DNA of 64,000 nt from Rhodococcoides kroppenstedtii (GTDB lineage Bacteria; Actinomycetota; Actinomycetes; Mycobacteriales; Mycobacteriaceae): assembly GCF_900111805.1 (NCBI RefSeq), contig NZ_FOJN01000004.1, positions 62,001 to 126,000 of the forward strand, written 5' to 3'. The notes under the pieces were generated by a model, which was not told the origin of the DNA, did not search any database, and saw only the letters and a list, made by a program, of their open reading frames with translations. Of this stretch, positions 1-8,704 are shown piece by piece; position 1 is the stretch's first letter, and every line of letters starts with the position of its first letter. Made by a program: the position numbers and the translations under genes.

Positions 1-2
1 AG

Positions 3-278
3 GGCTTCACCAAGACCCTGGCCATCGAGCTGGGTCGGTACAACGTGACGGTCAACGCGATCGCCCCCGGGTTCATCGAGACCGAGATGACGGCCACGAC
101 GGCGGAGCGGGTCGGCGTGCCCTTCGAGGACTTCAAGAAGGGGGCGGCGTCGCAGATCCCCGTGAACCGCGTCGGCCAGCCCGAGGACATCGCGCACACG
201 GCGTCCTTCTTCTGCAGCGAGGGAGCCGGATTCGTCTCCGGCCAGGTGGTCTACGTGGCCGGCGGTCCGAAGGACTGA
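3..278 (+). CDS. Short-chain dehydrogenase/reductase, C-terminal part (5' truncated by window edge)
   Basis: Only the last 91 codons are inside the window; the gene begins upstream. The visible part is the C-terminal third of a classical SDR of the FabG (3-oxoacyl-ACP reductase) type. The segment NVTVNAIAPGFIETEMT is the conserved N-A-x-x-P-G stretch after the catalytic Tyr-Lys pair, and the end (EDIAHTASFFCSEGAGFVSGQVVYVAGG) is the usual SDR tail that closes the nucleotide pocket. The Rossmann glycine motif and the YxxxK site lie outside the window, so the cofactor and substrate cannot be judged. It ends one base before the next gene, so the two are probably co-transcribed. An NAD(P)H-dependent oxidoreductase is near certain; a role in fatty-acid synthesis is only one option. 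Confidence 0.9.
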   Translation, partial: GFTKTLAIELGRYNVTVNAIAPGFIETEMTATTAERVGVPFEDFKKGAASQIPVNRVGQPEDIAHTASFFCSEGAGFVSGQVVYVAGGPKD

Positions 279-279
279 C

Positions 280-771
280 ATGCAGGTGCTGCTCCTCGCC
301 GACACCCACGTCCCCACCCGCGCGAAGGATCTGCCCGCGCCGGTGTGGGACGAGGTGGACCGCGCCGACCTGGTGATCCACGCGGGTGACTGGATGGCGG
401 TGGAGCTGTATCACGCACTGCGAGAACGGTCCTCGGACCTCATGGCGTGCTGGGGCAACAACGACGGCGACGATCTCCGGGCGCTGATCCCGGAGGTCGA
501 TCGCCGCACGATCGAGGGCGTCCGCGTCGCCGTCGTGCACGAGACCGGGGCGAAGACCGGACGCGAGAAGCGTGCGGACGCCGCGTATCCCGACGTCGAC
601 CTGCTGGTCTTCGGCCACAGCCACATTCCGTGGGACACGGTCACCGAGCGTGGGATGCGGTTGATCAACCCCGGGTCGCCGACCGATCGCCGTCGTCAAC
701 CGGCGTGCACGTACATGACGCTGCGATTGCAGGACAACGGGATTCACGACGTCCGGCTGGTGTCGCTGTGA
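280..771 (+). CDS. YfcE/MJ0936-type metallophosphoesterase
   Basis: A 163-residue protein of the small calcineurin-like phosphoesterase family (YfcE type), which hydrolyses phosphodiesters using two metal ions. The metal-binding motifs appear in order: ADTH near residue 8, HAGDW near 36, GNND near 60 (usually GNHD; Asn is also found in this family), VVHE near 86 and GHSH near 109. Length matches the family. The physiological substrate is unknown. The ATG lies one base after the SDR stop, and the gene's own stop overlaps the GTG of the next gene, so all three look like one transcript. Cytosolic; no signal peptide. Confidence 0.9.
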   Translation: MQVLLLADTHVPTRAKDLPAPVWDEVDRADLVIHAGDWMAVELYHALRERSSDLMACWGNNDGDDLRALIPEVDRRTIEGVRVAVVHETGAKTGREKRADAAYPDVDLLVFGHSHIPWDTVTERGMRLINPGSPTDRRRQPACTYMTLRLQDNGIHDVRLVSL

Positions 772-1103
772 CCCGCGTGGACGCCTGGACCTGGTCGGTG
801 CGGCTGTTCAAGACCCGCTCGGCGGCGGCGTCGGCGTGCCGGGGCGGGCACGTGAAGATCAACGGCGCCACGGCCAAACCCGCGCAACCCGTGGTACCCG
901 GGGACGAGGTGCGGGTGTGGGCGGGCGGCCGCGAGCGCATCGTGGAGGTTGCCCGGCTGGTGAGCAAGCGGGTCGGGGCGCCGGCCGCGGCGGAGTGCTA
1001 CGTCGACCGCAGCCCGCCGCCCCCGCCGAAGGAGCTGTTCGCGGCGGTGCCGGTGCGGGATCGGGGGGCCGGGCGGCCAGAACTGACTGATCCGGTGCAG
1101 TAA
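768..1103 (+). CDS. S4-domain RNA-binding protein (Hsp15/HslR type)
   Basis: A 111-residue protein with an N-terminal S4 RNA-binding fold: RVDAWTWSVRLFKTRSAAAS, then GGHVKINGATAKPAQPVVPGDEVRV. This is the Hsp15 (HslR) arrangement. In E. coli Hsp15 binds stalled 50S subunits carrying nascent chains; actinobacterial members are less studied. The C-terminal tail is Pro-rich (SPPPPPKELF), as in actinobacterial homologues. The GTG start at 768 overlaps the preceding TGA (GTGA), so translation is probably coupled. The last five codons lie inside a long inverted repeat that probably ends transcription. Family assignment is firm; the ribosome-rescue role is inferred from the family. Confidence 0.85.
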   Translation: MTRVDAWTWSVRLFKTRSAAASACRGGHVKINGATAKPAQPVVPGDEVRVWAGGRERIVEVARLVSKRVGAPAAAECYVDRSPPPPPKELFAAVPVRDRGAGRPELTDPVQ

Positions 1104-1135
1104 TCGGTGCTGTACACCGATTACTGCACCGGATC
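1089..1135. terminator. Perfect 21-bp inverted repeat, probable bidirectional terminator
   Basis: Two perfectly complementary 21-base arms (1089-1109 and 1115-1135) flank the 5-base loop CTGTA. The left arm contains the last codons and TAA stop of the S4-domain gene; the right arm ends 15 bases before the stop of the convergent acyl-CoA dehydrogenase gene. There is no T-tract, which is normal for actinobacterial terminators. The position between two converging genes fits termination in both directions. Confidence 0.8.
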
Positions 1136-1150
1136 GGCGACGAACGAGGG

Positions 1151-2308
1151 TCAGCGCAGCAGCGCGCGCGACATCACGACGCGCTGGATCTGGTTGGTGC
1201 CCTCGTAGATCTGCGTGATCTTCGCGTCGCGCATCATCCGCTCGACGGGGAAGTCGCGGGTGTAGCCGGCGCCGCCGAACAGCTGCACGGCGTCGGTGGT
1301 GACCTTCATGGCGACGTCCGAGGCGAAGCACTTCGACGCCGAGGAGATGAAGCCGAGGTTCTTCTCGCCGCGCTCGGCGCGAGCGGCGGAGGAGTACACC
1401 ATCAGGCGCGCCGCCTCGATCTCCATCGCCATGTCGGCGAGCATGAACTCGACGCCCTGGAACGAGCTGATCGGCTTGCCGAACTGCTTGCGCTCCTTGA
1501 CGTACGCGAGGGCGGCGTCGAGCGCGCCCTGGGCGATGCCGACGGCTTGCGCACCGATGGTCGGGCGGGTGTGGTCGAGCGTGGCCAGCGCGGTCTTGAA
1601 GCCCGTGCCGGGCTCGCCGATGATGCGGTCACCGGGGATGCGGCAGTTCTCGAAGTACAGCTCGCGGGTGGGGCTGCCCTTGATGCCGAGCTTGCGCTCC
1701 TTCTCGCCGACCGAGAAGCCCTCGTCGTCCTTGTGGACCATGAAGGCGGAGATGCCGTTGGCCTTCTTCTCCGGGTCGGTCACGGCCATGACGGTGTACC
1801 AGCTGGACTTGCCGGCGTTGGTGATCCAGGCCTTGGTGCCGTTGAGGATCCAGTCGTCGCCGTCGGCCTTCGCGCGGGTCTTCATGCCCGCGGCGTCGGA
1901 ACCGGCCTCGCGCTCGGACAGTCCGTAGGACGCCATCTCGCCCTCGGCGATGGACGGCAGCACCTTCTGCTTCAGCTCGTCGCTGCCGTTGAGGATCAGA
2001 CCCATGGTGCCGAGCTTGTTCACGGCGGGAATGAGGGAGGACGAGCCGCAGACGCGGGCGACCTCTTCGATCACGATGCAGGCCGCGATGGAGTCCGCTC
2101 CCTGGCCGCCGAACTCGTCGGGCACGTGGATGGCGTTGAAGCCGGAGGCGTTGAGGGCTTTCAGGGCCTCCTCCGGGAAGCGCTCGTTCTCGTCGACCTC
2201 GGCCGCGTAGGGCGCGATCTCCTTCTCGGAGAGCGAGCGGATGGCCTCGCGGAGCTCGTTGTGCTCGTCGGGAAGCTGGAACAGGTCGAAGTCGGGATTG
2301 CCGGCCAT
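1151..2308 (-). CDS. fadE25: Acyl-CoA dehydrogenase, FadE25 type
   Basis: A 385-residue flavoprotein that introduces the alpha,beta double bond into acyl-CoA in beta-oxidation or branched-chain amino-acid breakdown. It closely resembles mycobacterial FadE25 as I recall it, including the start (PDFDLFQLPDEHNELREAI), SEREAGSDAAGMKTRAKADG in the FAD/acyl-binding middle domain, and the end IYEGTNQIQRVVMSRALLR, where Glu of YEGT is the usual catalytic base. Length is typical. The ATG at 2308 has a good ribosome-binding site (AAGGAG). It stands alone, convergent with the S4 gene and divergent from the acyltransferase gene. The chain length of its substrate cannot be told from sequence. Confidence 0.93.
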   Translation of the reverse strand: MAGNPDFDLFQLPDEHNELREAIRSLSEKEIAPYAAEVDENERFPEEALKALNASGFNAIHVPDEFGGQGADSIAACIVIEEVARVCGSSSLIPAVNKLGTMGLILNGSDELKQKVLPSIAEGEMASYGLSEREAGSDAAGMKTRAKADGDDWILNGTKAWITNAGKSSWYTVMAVTDPEKKANGISAFMVHKDDEGFSVGEKERKLGIKGSPTRELYFENCRIPGDRIIGEPGTGFKTALATLDHTRPTIGAQAVGIAQGALDAALAYVKERKQFGKPISSFQGVEFMLADMAMEIEAARLMVYSSAARAERGEKNLGFISSASKCFASDVAMKVTTDAVQLFGGAGYTRDFPVERMMRDAKITQIYEGTNQIQRVVMSRALLR

Positions 2309-2463
2309 GGGAACTCCTTCGCAGATGTGGCACTCGGTGCCGAGGGTTGACGCCGATCTTACCAGCGACTGCCCGAATCGAACCAGGCCCTGATGGCACG
2401 CGATGCCACGTCGGCTCGATCGGTATCCTGGGACGGAAGACCGAACGTGCGAGAGGTGGGTGC

Positions 2464-4491
2464 ATGACCTCCGACGTCGATCGGGTCTCGACCGCTCCCG
2501 CCGTGGCCCGCACCGCCGTCCACCGCACCGACCTCGACGGTTTGCGTGGGCTCGCCATTGCGCTGGTGGTGGTGTTCCACATCTGGTTCGGGCGCGTCTC
2601 CGGCGGTGTCGACGTGTTCCTCGTCCTGTCCGGCTTCTTCTTCACGACGATGGTGCTGCGGCGGGCAGAGGCCGGTGCGCTGGGCGCCGTCGTCCGCCGC
2701 ACGGCCCGGCGGTTGTATCCCGCGATGGCGGTGGTGCTGCTCGCCGTCGGCGTCTGGACCGCGATCCTCCTGCCGTTCACGACGTGGGACGCGACGACGC
2801 GGCAGATCCTGACGACCCTGGCCCAGGTTCAGAACTGGGAACTGGCCACCACCGCGTCGGACTACGCCGCCGCGGACGCGTCCGTGAGCCCACTGCAGCA
2901 CCTGTGGTCGATGTCGGTGCAGGCGCAGTACTACGCGGTGGCGATCCTGCTCGTCGCCGCGATCGTGACGATCGCCCGTCGCGTCGGCCGACCGGACGCG
3001 GTGCGGCCCGTCCTCGTCGGTTCGCTGCTGCTCGCCACGGCGGCGTCGTTCCTCTACGCGACGCGGATCGGTGCCGTCCGGCAGGGCTGGGCCTACTACG
3101 ACACGGCGGCCCGGTTCTGGGAGCTCGGGGTGGGTGCACTGGCCGGCCTCCTGATCGGGCGAATCGTGATGGCCGACCGAGTGCGCGCCGTGCTCGGCGT
3201 CGCCGGGTTCCTCGTGGTGTGCTTCGGCGGGGTCGTGATCGACGGCGCGGCGCACTATCCCGGACCGTGGGCCCTGGTCCCGGTGGGCGCGGCGCTGGCC
3301 GTGATCCTGGCCGGCACCGATCCCGGCTCCCCGACGACGGTCACGCGGCTGCTCGGCTCCCGCCCCCTGCTGTTCCTCGGCTCGATCGCCTACCCGCTGT
3401 ACCTGTGGCACTGGCCGATTCTCATCGCCGTCCTCGACGCCGGCGGGACCGTGAACCCGCTGACCGGGGCGCTGATCGTCGCGGCGTCGGTGGGCCTCGC
3501 GGTCCTCACCCGGAACGTCGTCGAGCGACGGGTCACCGACGGGTCACGGACGGCCGTCCGTGCCGTCATCGTCGGCGTTCTGGTGCTGGCTCTCACGGCG
3601 GGCGGCTGGCAGAGCTACCTGCAGCGGACGACGGGTCCGACCGCGTCGGACCTCGACCCGAGGCTGTACCCGGGTGCCCTCGCACTGACGGACGGCGTCC
3701 CGGTGCCCGATGCGCCCATGCGCCCGTCCGTTCTCGACGCCGCGATGGACCTTCCGCAGTCCACGCTCGACGGCTGCATCGCCGACATGACCCAGCGGGA
3801 CGTCGTCACGTGCACCTACGGCGACCCCAATGGCGATCGCACCCTCGCGTTGGCGGGCGGATCGCACGCCGAGCACTGGCTTCCGGCTCTCGACGAGATC
3901 GGCCGCGCCCGCGGGGTCGCCGTGGTGACCTACCTGAAGATGGGCTGCCCGCTGGACATCGGTGAACCGCTGCTGCTGGACGCCAATCCGTACCCGGACT
4001 GCCGCGACTGGTCCGAGGACGTCCTGACGCGACTCGCCGCCGAACGGCCGGACTGGGTGGTCACGACGTCGACTCGGCCCTCGCCCACCGAGTTCGGCGA
4101 CATCACCCCGAGCGCGTACACCGACGTGTGGGCGCGTCTCGAGGCGGCCGGACTGCCGGTGATCGGCATTCGCGACACGCCGTGGCTCAGTGTCGACGGT
4201 GTCCCCTATCGCGCCGCGGACTGCATCGCCGACGGAGGCGACGCCGAGTCCTGTGGTCTGCCGCGGTCGGAGGTGCTCGCGGAGGTCGATCCGGCGGTGG
4301 CCGCGTCGGCGCCGTTCCCGAACGTGGTACCCGTGGACTTCTCCGACGCGGTCTGCGGCCCCGACCGGTGCCGGGTCGTGGAGGGAAACGTGTTGATCTA
4401 CCACGATTCTCATCACCTATCGGCATCGTACGTCCGGACCCTCGCGCCGGTGGTGGCCCGCACGATCGGCGACGTCACTCGGTGGTGGTGA
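2464..4491 (+). CDS. OafA-like membrane acyltransferase with C-terminal SGNH domain
   Basis: A 675-residue protein of the acyltransferase-3 family fused to an SGNH-hydrolase-like domain. Such proteins O-acetylate or succinylate cell-surface glycans. The N-terminal half (about 20-380) has the family signature RTDLDGLRGLAIALVVVFHIW followed by about ten hydrophobic segments, including YPLYLWHWP. The extracytoplasmic C-terminal half carries the SGNH-like block ALAGGSHAEHW and the end block YHDSHHLSASY. The usual GDSH of block I reads GGSH, while the C-terminal Asp-x-x-His is kept. The ATG at 2464 was chosen for GAGAGGTG just upstream. The 3' end overlaps the convergent TetR gene by 17 bases. The glycan target is unknown. 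Confidence 0.88.
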   Translation: MTSDVDRVSTAPAVARTAVHRTDLDGLRGLAIALVVVFHIWFGRVSGGVDVFLVLSGFFFTTMVLRRAEAGALGAVVRRTARRLYPAMAVVLLAVGVWTAILLPFTTWDATTRQILTTLAQVQNWELATTASDYAAADASVSPLQHLWSMSVQAQYYAVAILLVAAIVTIARRVGRPDAVRPVLVGSLLLATAASFLYATRIGAVRQGWAYYDTAARFWELGVGALAGLLIGRIVMADRVRAVLGVAGFLVVCFGGVVIDGAAHYPGPWALVPVGAALAVILAGTDPGSPTTVTRLLGSRPLLFLGSIAYPLYLWHWPILIAVLDAGGTVNPLTGALIVAASVGLAVLTRNVVERRVTDGSRTAVRAVIVGVLVLALTAGGWQSYLQRTTGPTASDLDPRLYPGALALTDGVPVPDAPMRPSVLDAAMDLPQSTLDGCIADMTQRDVVTCTYGDPNGDRTLALAGGSHAEHWLPALDEIGRARGVAVVTYLKMGCPLDIGEPLLLDANPYPDCRDWSEDVLTRLAAERPDWVVTTSTRPSPTEFGDITPSAYTDVWARLEAAGLPVIGIRDTPWLSVDGVPYRAADCIADGGDAESCGLPRSEVLAEVDPAVAASAPFPNVVPVDFSDAVCGPDRCRVVEGNVLIYHDSHHLSASYVRTLAPVVARTIGDVTRWW

Positions 4492-5158
4492 CGGTCCCGA
4501 AGTGTCGACTCAGGACGGCGGTGACGTCGTCCGGACGGACTCCGGGGGGCAGAATGGCCACCGTCGGTCCGGTCGACGACGACGGTGCGGCGAAGCGAGT
4601 CCGGACGGCGGCGAGTGCGGCCCGGACGTCGGCCGCGGAGACGGCCGTCGCGTCCCGGAGCCACCGGCGCAGCAGATAGTTGTGCGTGGCCGTCACCGCG
4701 GCGGCGAACTGCACGGTGATCAACGGATCGGCGTCCGGCGTGCGGTCCCGGAGAGTGCCGACGAAGACCTGCTCGTACCGTAGCACCATCACCAGTTCCC
4801 GCTCGCGGAGCGCGGGCACGGCCTGCACGACGCGGTACCGACGACGCGTGGTGTCGGGGGTGCCGGCGAAGCGCTCGTACACCTGCGCGGCGGCGTCGCA
4901 CACGGCGTCGTACGGGGGGAGTTCGCTGCGGGCCAGGAAGTCTCGGACCGCTGCCAGAGTCACGTCGTGGTCGACGAACACCACGTCGTCCTTCGACCGG
5001 AACTGGCGGAAGAAGGTCCGACGCGAGATGCCGGCCCGGTCCGCGATCTGATCGACCGTCGTGGCGTCGAACCCTCGGCTTTCGAAGAGTTCGAGCGCCG
5101 CACTCATGACGTCGAGTCGGAATCGGTCCGTTTCGCCGGACTCGTCGTGGGCGGGCAC
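4475..5158 (-). CDS. TetR-family transcriptional regulator
   Basis: A 227-residue one-component regulator. The N-terminal helix-turn-helix is clear at about residues 17-60 ([29 protein letters not shown]), followed by an all-helical ligand and dimerisation domain. The GTG at 5158 is supported by the -10 hexamer TACCGT at 5170-5165, six bases upstream, with no Shine-Dalgarno sequence, implying a leaderless mRNA. It is divergent from the xylulokinase gene across a 144-base region that contains three tandem 29-bp repeats, so it may control itself and that operon. The sugar operon also carries its own ROK repressor, so the ligand of this TetR protein is open. Confidence 0.88.
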   Translation of the reverse strand: MPAHDESGETDRFRLDVMSAALELFESRGFDATTVDQIADRAGISRRTFFRQFRSKDDVVFVDHDVTLAAVRDFLARSELPPYDAVCDAAAQVYERFAGTPDTTRRRYRVVQAVPALRERELVMVLRYEQVFVGTLRDRTPDADPLITVQFAAAVTATHNYLLRRWLRDATAVSAADVRAALAAVRTRFAAPSSSTGPTVAILPPGVRPDDVTAVLSRHFGTVTTTE

Positions 5159-5180
5159 GGTCCCACGGTAGCGTTCGACC

Positions 5181-5253
5181 GGGAAGGCCGGAGGCCGGTC
5201 GCCTGTCACGGGAAGGCCGGAGGCCGGTCGTCTGTCACGGGAAGGCCGGAGGC
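5181..5253. repeat. Tandem 29-bp repeat, 2.5 copies, in the tetR/xylulokinase intergenic region
   Basis: Copies start at 5181, 5210 and 5239. The first two differ at one position (GGTCGCCTG versus GGTCGTCTG); the third matches for its first 15 bases (GGGAAGGCCGGAGGC). Each contains the near-palindrome GGCCGGAGGCC. The location, between divergent starts, allows a role as repeated operator sites, but it may also be a plain slippage expansion. Confidence 0.8.
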
Positions 5254-5302
5254 GGTTCGGTCGTGGACCGGTGACTCGAACCGGTACGGGAAAGGACGAG
5301 TC

Positions 5303-6694
5303 GTGGCGTTGGTGATGGGTGTCGATTCCTCCACCCAGTCCTGCAAAGTCGTTGTTCGCGATGCCGATTCCGGGGAGTTGGTGCGGCAGGGCCGCGCGCC
5401 CCATCCCGACGGCACGGAGATCGACCCCGCGCGGTGGTTCGAGGCCCTCGAGGTCGCACTCGCGGACGCGGGCGGGGCGGACGGTGTCGAGGCGGTGTCC
5501 GTCGGCGCGCAGCAGCACGGCATGGTGTGCCTGGACGCCGACGGCGAGGTGGTGCGTCCGGCGTTGCTGTGGAACGACACTCGGTCGGCGGGGTCGGCTC
5601 GGGACCTGGTCGAGGAATTCGGGGGCGGCCGGGCGTGGGCCGACGCCGTCGGTGTGGTGCCGGTGGCGGCGATCACCGCGGCGAAACTGCGGTGGCTCGC
5701 CGATCACGAGCCCCGGAGCGCCGATCGCACTGCAGCGGTGTGCCTTCCGCACGACTGGTTGTCCTGGCGACTCGGCGTCGATCACGGTCTCGCGGCCCTG
5801 GCCACCGACCGGGGCGATGCCAGCGGCACGGGGTACTTCTCGGCCGCCACCGACGAGTATCGCCGGGATCTGCTGGAACTGGCGTTCCGGGGACGTGCCC
5901 CCCACCTGCCCACGGTGGCGGCCCCGTCGGCATCGATCGGGACGACGCCGGGTGGGGCGGTGATCGGACCCGGGACGGGGGACAACGCCGCTGCCGCACT
6001 GGCTCTGGGTGCGGGCGAGGGAGATCTGGTGGTGTCCATCGGGACGTCCGGCGTGGTCTCGGCCGTGACCACGGTGGCTCCGCGCGACCCGTCGGGACTG
6101 GTGGCGGGTTTCGCCGACGCCACCGGCCGCCAACTGCCCCTGGTGTGCACGCTGAACGCGGCACGGGTGCTCGACGCGACGGCACGGTTGCTCGGGGTCG
6201 ATCACGACGAACTCTCGCGGCTCGCGCTGTCGACCGACAGCGAGGGGCTGGTCATGGTGCCGTACCTCGAAGGGGAGCGGACGCCGAACCGGCCGGAGGC
6301 GACGGGTGCGATTCACGGCCTGCGACTGGGCAATTCGACCCCGGCGCACCTGGCCCGCGCGGCCGTCGACGGGTTGTTGTGCAGTCTCGCCGACGGTATC
6401 GACCATCTGCGCGCGCAGGGAGCGACGGTGTCGCGCGTCCTGCTCGTCGGTGGCGGGGCGAAGTCCGAGGCCGTTCGCCGGCTCGCGCCCGCGGTCTTCG
6501 GTCTGCCCGTCGACGTCCCGGCACCCGGCGAGTACGTGGCGGACGGAGCCGCGCGCCAGGCCGCCTGGGTGCGCTCGGGCGCGGCGGAACCGCCCGAATG
6601 GGTCTCGGCGGACGTGCCCCGGTACGAGGCCGACCCCGTTCCGGCGGTGCGGGAGCGCTACGCCGAGGTGCGGGACCTGACCGACGGTATGTGA
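5303..6694 (+). CDS. xylB: Xylulokinase (FGGY-family sugar kinase)
   Basis: A 463-residue FGGY kinase, predicted to phosphorylate D-xylulose to xylulose-5-phosphate for the pentose phosphate pathway. The N-terminal ATPase signature is [19 protein letters not shown] at 68-74 is the sugar-binding element typical of xylulokinases, WNDTR follows near 90, and D227 in GPGTGDN is the expected catalytic base. The C-terminal FGGY motif is the [13 protein letters not shown] region. The GTG at 5303 is preceded by AAAGGA at good spacing; an ATG at 5315 is the alternative. It heads the operon with the sugar ABC importer. A related pentulose kinase activity is possible. Confidence 0.9.
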   Translation: MALVMGVDSSTQSCKVVVRDADSGELVRQGRAPHPDGTEIDPARWFEALEVALADAGGADGVEAVSVGAQQHGMVCLDADGEVVRPALLWNDTRSAGSARDLVEEFGGGRAWADAVGVVPVAAITAAKLRWLADHEPRSADRTAAVCLPHDWLSWRLGVDHGLAALATDRGDASGTGYFSAATDEYRRDLLELAFRGRAPHLPTVAAPSASIGTTPGGAVIGPGTGDNAAAALALGAGEGDLVVSIGTSGVVSAVTTVAPRDPSGLVAGFADATGRQLPLVCTLNAARVLDATARLLGVDHDELSRLALSTDSEGLVMVPYLEGERTPNRPEATGAIHGLRLGNSTPAHLARAAVDGLLCSLADGIDHLRAQGATVSRVLLVGGGAKSEAVRRLAPAVFGLPVDVPAPGEYVADGAARQAAWVRSGAAEPPEWVSADVPRYEADPVPAVRERYAEVRDLTDGM

Positions 6695-6743
6695 CTCGGG
6701 CCACGTCAGAGGGGCTCTATTGCCTGGATCACACCCGGAGGAA

Positions 6744-6764
6744 TATGTTGTGCTCCGCAACATA
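6744..6764. promoter_or_regulatory. Candidate operator: TATGTTG-N7-CAACATA palindrome
   Basis: A 21-base palindrome with two perfect 7-base arms lies 18 bases before the start of the sugar-binding protein gene. It is more AT-rich than its surroundings. The local regulator is the ROK repressor at the end of this operon, which makes it the first candidate to bind here. This is inference from position and symmetry. Confidence 0.6.
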
Positions 6765-6782
6765 CAACCGAAGGGACGATCG

Positions 6783-7904
6783 ATGCAGAACACCAAGCTC
6801 GCCCTCACCGCGGCGGGCGTCGGCCTCGTCATGGCACTGACGGCGTGCGGCAGCAACTCCAGCGGCGGCGACACCGGCAGCGGAGACAGCGGCGGATCGA
6901 ACAACGGCGGCACCAAGGTCGGGGTCATCCTTCCCGACACCAAGTCCTCCGCGCGGTACGAGTCCCAGGACCGTCCGCTCCTGCAGAAGGCTCTCAGCGA
7001 CGCGGGTCTCGACCCGATCATCCAGAACGCCGAGGGCGACACCACCAAGTTCTCGTCGATCGCCGACTCGATGATCAGTCAGGGCGCCAAGGTGATCCTG
7101 ATGAGCAACCTGTCGTCGGAATCCGGTGCGGCCGTGCAGAAGAAGGCCACCGAGGCCGGCGTCGCCACCATCGACTACGACCGCCTGACACTGGGCGGCT
7201 CGGCCGACTACTACGTCTCCTTCGACAGCACCACCGTCGGCAACCTGCAGGGTCAGGGCCTGGTCGACTGCGTCGGCGCGAAGCCGGGCGCCCAGATCAT
7301 CCAGATCAACGGGTCCCCGACGGACAACAACGCGACGCTGTTCAAGGCCGGTGCGCTCGAGGTGCTGCAGCCGAAGTACGACTCCGGCGAGTTCCGGCTG
7401 GCCGGTGACCAGGCCATCCCCGAGTGGGACAACCAGGTCGGTGCCACCACCTTCGAGCAGTTGCTGACCGCCAACGGCGGCCGCGTCGACGGCGTCCTTG
7501 CCGCCAACGACGGTCTGGCCGGCGCCGTGATCACCGTGCTGCAGAAGAACGGTCTGAACGGCACCGTGCCCGTCACCGGGCAGGACGCGACCGAGGACGG
7601 CCTGCGCGCCGTCTTGCGCGGCGATCAGTGCATGACCGTGTTCAAGGACGTCGCGAAGGAAGCGGCGGCCGCGGCCGAACTGGCCATCGATCTGGCCAAC
7701 GGCGACACCGCCGCGGCCGACGCCAAGGCGACGGCCACGTCGGAGGACCCCGAGGGCAATCGTCAGGTGAAGTCGGTCCTGCTCGATCCGGTCACCATCA
7801 CGCGCGACAACGTGAAGGTCGCCGTCGACGGCGGGGCCGTCACGGCCGACGCGCTGTGCACCGGCGACGTCGCACAGGCGTGCGCCGACGCGGGCATCTC
7901 CTGA
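6783..7904 (+). CDS. Sugar ABC transporter substrate-binding lipoprotein, XylF type
   Basis: A 373-residue periplasmic-binding-protein-like lipoprotein of the CUT2 (pentose/xylose) class. The signal peptide ends in the lipobox LTAC (Cys22), followed by a Gly/Ser linker and a type-1 binding fold starting at KVGVILPDTKSSARYESQDR, which resembles XylF. The end shows VLLDPVTITRDNVKVAVDGG and a Cys pair typical of actinobacterial XylF proteins. ATG 6783 has AAGGGA six bases upstream; a longer reading frame from 6720 would run through the palindrome and was rejected. D-xylose or a related sugar is the likely ligand; the neighbouring kinase supports a pentose. Confidence 0.9.
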   Translation: MQNTKLALTAAGVGLVMALTACGSNSSGGDTGSGDSGGSNNGGTKVGVILPDTKSSARYESQDRPLLQKALSDAGLDPIIQNAEGDTTKFSSIADSMISQGAKVILMSNLSSESGAAVQKKATEAGVATIDYDRLTLGGSADYYVSFDSTTVGNLQGQGLVDCVGAKPGAQIIQINGSPTDNNATLFKAGALEVLQPKYDSGEFRLAGDQAIPEWDNQVGATTFEQLLTANGGRVDGVLAANDGLAGAVITVLQKNGLNGTVPVTGQDATEDGLRAVLRGDQCMTVFKDVAKEAAAAAELAIDLANGDTAAADAKATATSEDPEGNRQVKSVLLDPVTITRDNVKVAVDGGAVTADALCTGDVAQACADAGIS

Positions 7905-7909
7905 CCGGC

Positions 7910-8704
7910 ATGGCGGACACCGCCCAGGCTCCCCCGGTGCTCGAACTGCGGGAGATCAACAAGAGTTTCGGCCCCGTGCACGTGCTGCACGACGTGGACC
8001 TGACGGTCCGCGCGGGCGAGGTCACCGCCCTGGTCGGTGACAACGGTGCGGGCAAGTCGACGCTGGTGAAGTGCATTGCCGGCATCCATGGCACCGACTC
8101 GGGCGAGGTCCGCTTCGGCGGCGAGCCCGTGTCGGTGTCCAGCCCGAAGGACGCCGCGGCGCTCGGAATCGAGGTGGTCTACCAGGACCTCGCGCTCTGC
8201 GACAACCTCGACATCGTCCAGAACATGTTCCTCGGCCGCGAACGCACGGCCAAGGGACTGCTCGACGAGGCCTCGATGGAGCAGGCGGCGCGCGACACGC
8301 TCGCGTCGCTGTCGGTCCGCACCGTGAAGTCGGTGCGGACCCCGGTGGCGGCGCTGTCCGGCGGACAGCGCCAGACCGTCGCGATCGCGAAGTCCGTGCT
8401 GTGGGAGTCGAAGGTGGTGCTGCTCGACGAGCCCACCGCGGCCCTCGGCGTCGCCCAGACCCGCCAGGTGCTCGATCTGGTTCGGCGACTGGCGGATTCG
8501 GGTGTCGGCGTCCTGCTCATCAGCCACAACATGAACGACGTGGTGGAGGTGTCGGACTCCGTCGCGGCGCTCTTCCTGGGCCGCATGGCGGCTCAGGTCC
8601 GCACGGCGGACGTGAAGGTTCCGCAGATCGTGGAACTGATCACCACCGGTCGGAGCGGCGACATCGGACTGCCGTCGGCCGAGGCGAAGGCGGTGACGAT
8701 ATGA
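7910..8704 (+). CDS. Sugar ABC transporter ATP-binding protein, CUT2 type, single domain
   Basis: A 264-residue ATPase that energises the sugar importer. It shows Walker A GDNGAGKST (43-51), the signature LSGGQRQTVAIAKS, Walker B VVLLDEPTAAL and the switch histidine in LLISHN. Classic XylG and RbsA proteins contain two fused ATPase domains of about 500 residues; this one has a single domain, as in the FrcA-type CUT2 systems, so two copies must assemble per transporter. It starts five bases after the binding-protein stop, and its own stop overlaps the permease ATG (ATGA), indicating translational coupling. Confidence 0.93.
   Translation: MADTAQAPPVLELREINKSFGPVHVLHDVDLTVRAGEVTALVGDNGAGKSTLVKCIAGIHGTDSGEVRFGGEPVSVSSPKDAAALGIEVVYQDLALCDNLDIVQNMFLGRERTAKGLLDEASMEQAARDTLASLSVRTVKSVRTPVAALSGGQRQTVAIAKSVLWESKVVLLDEPTAALGVAQTRQVLDLVRRLADSGVGVLLISHNMNDVVEVSDSVAALFLGRMAAQVRTADVKVPQIVELITTGRSGDIGLPSAEAKAVTI

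Noticed and set aside
5181..5253. CRISPR-like array at the 29-bp repeats
   Set aside because: The copies are directly adjacent with no spacers, so this is a simple tandem repeat.
5159..7048. Very long minus-strand open frame running from the TetR gene to 7048
   Set aside because: It runs antisense to the xylulokinase and binding-protein genes, has biased Arg/Gly/Pro composition and no domain. Only its last 227 codons, the TetR gene, are real.
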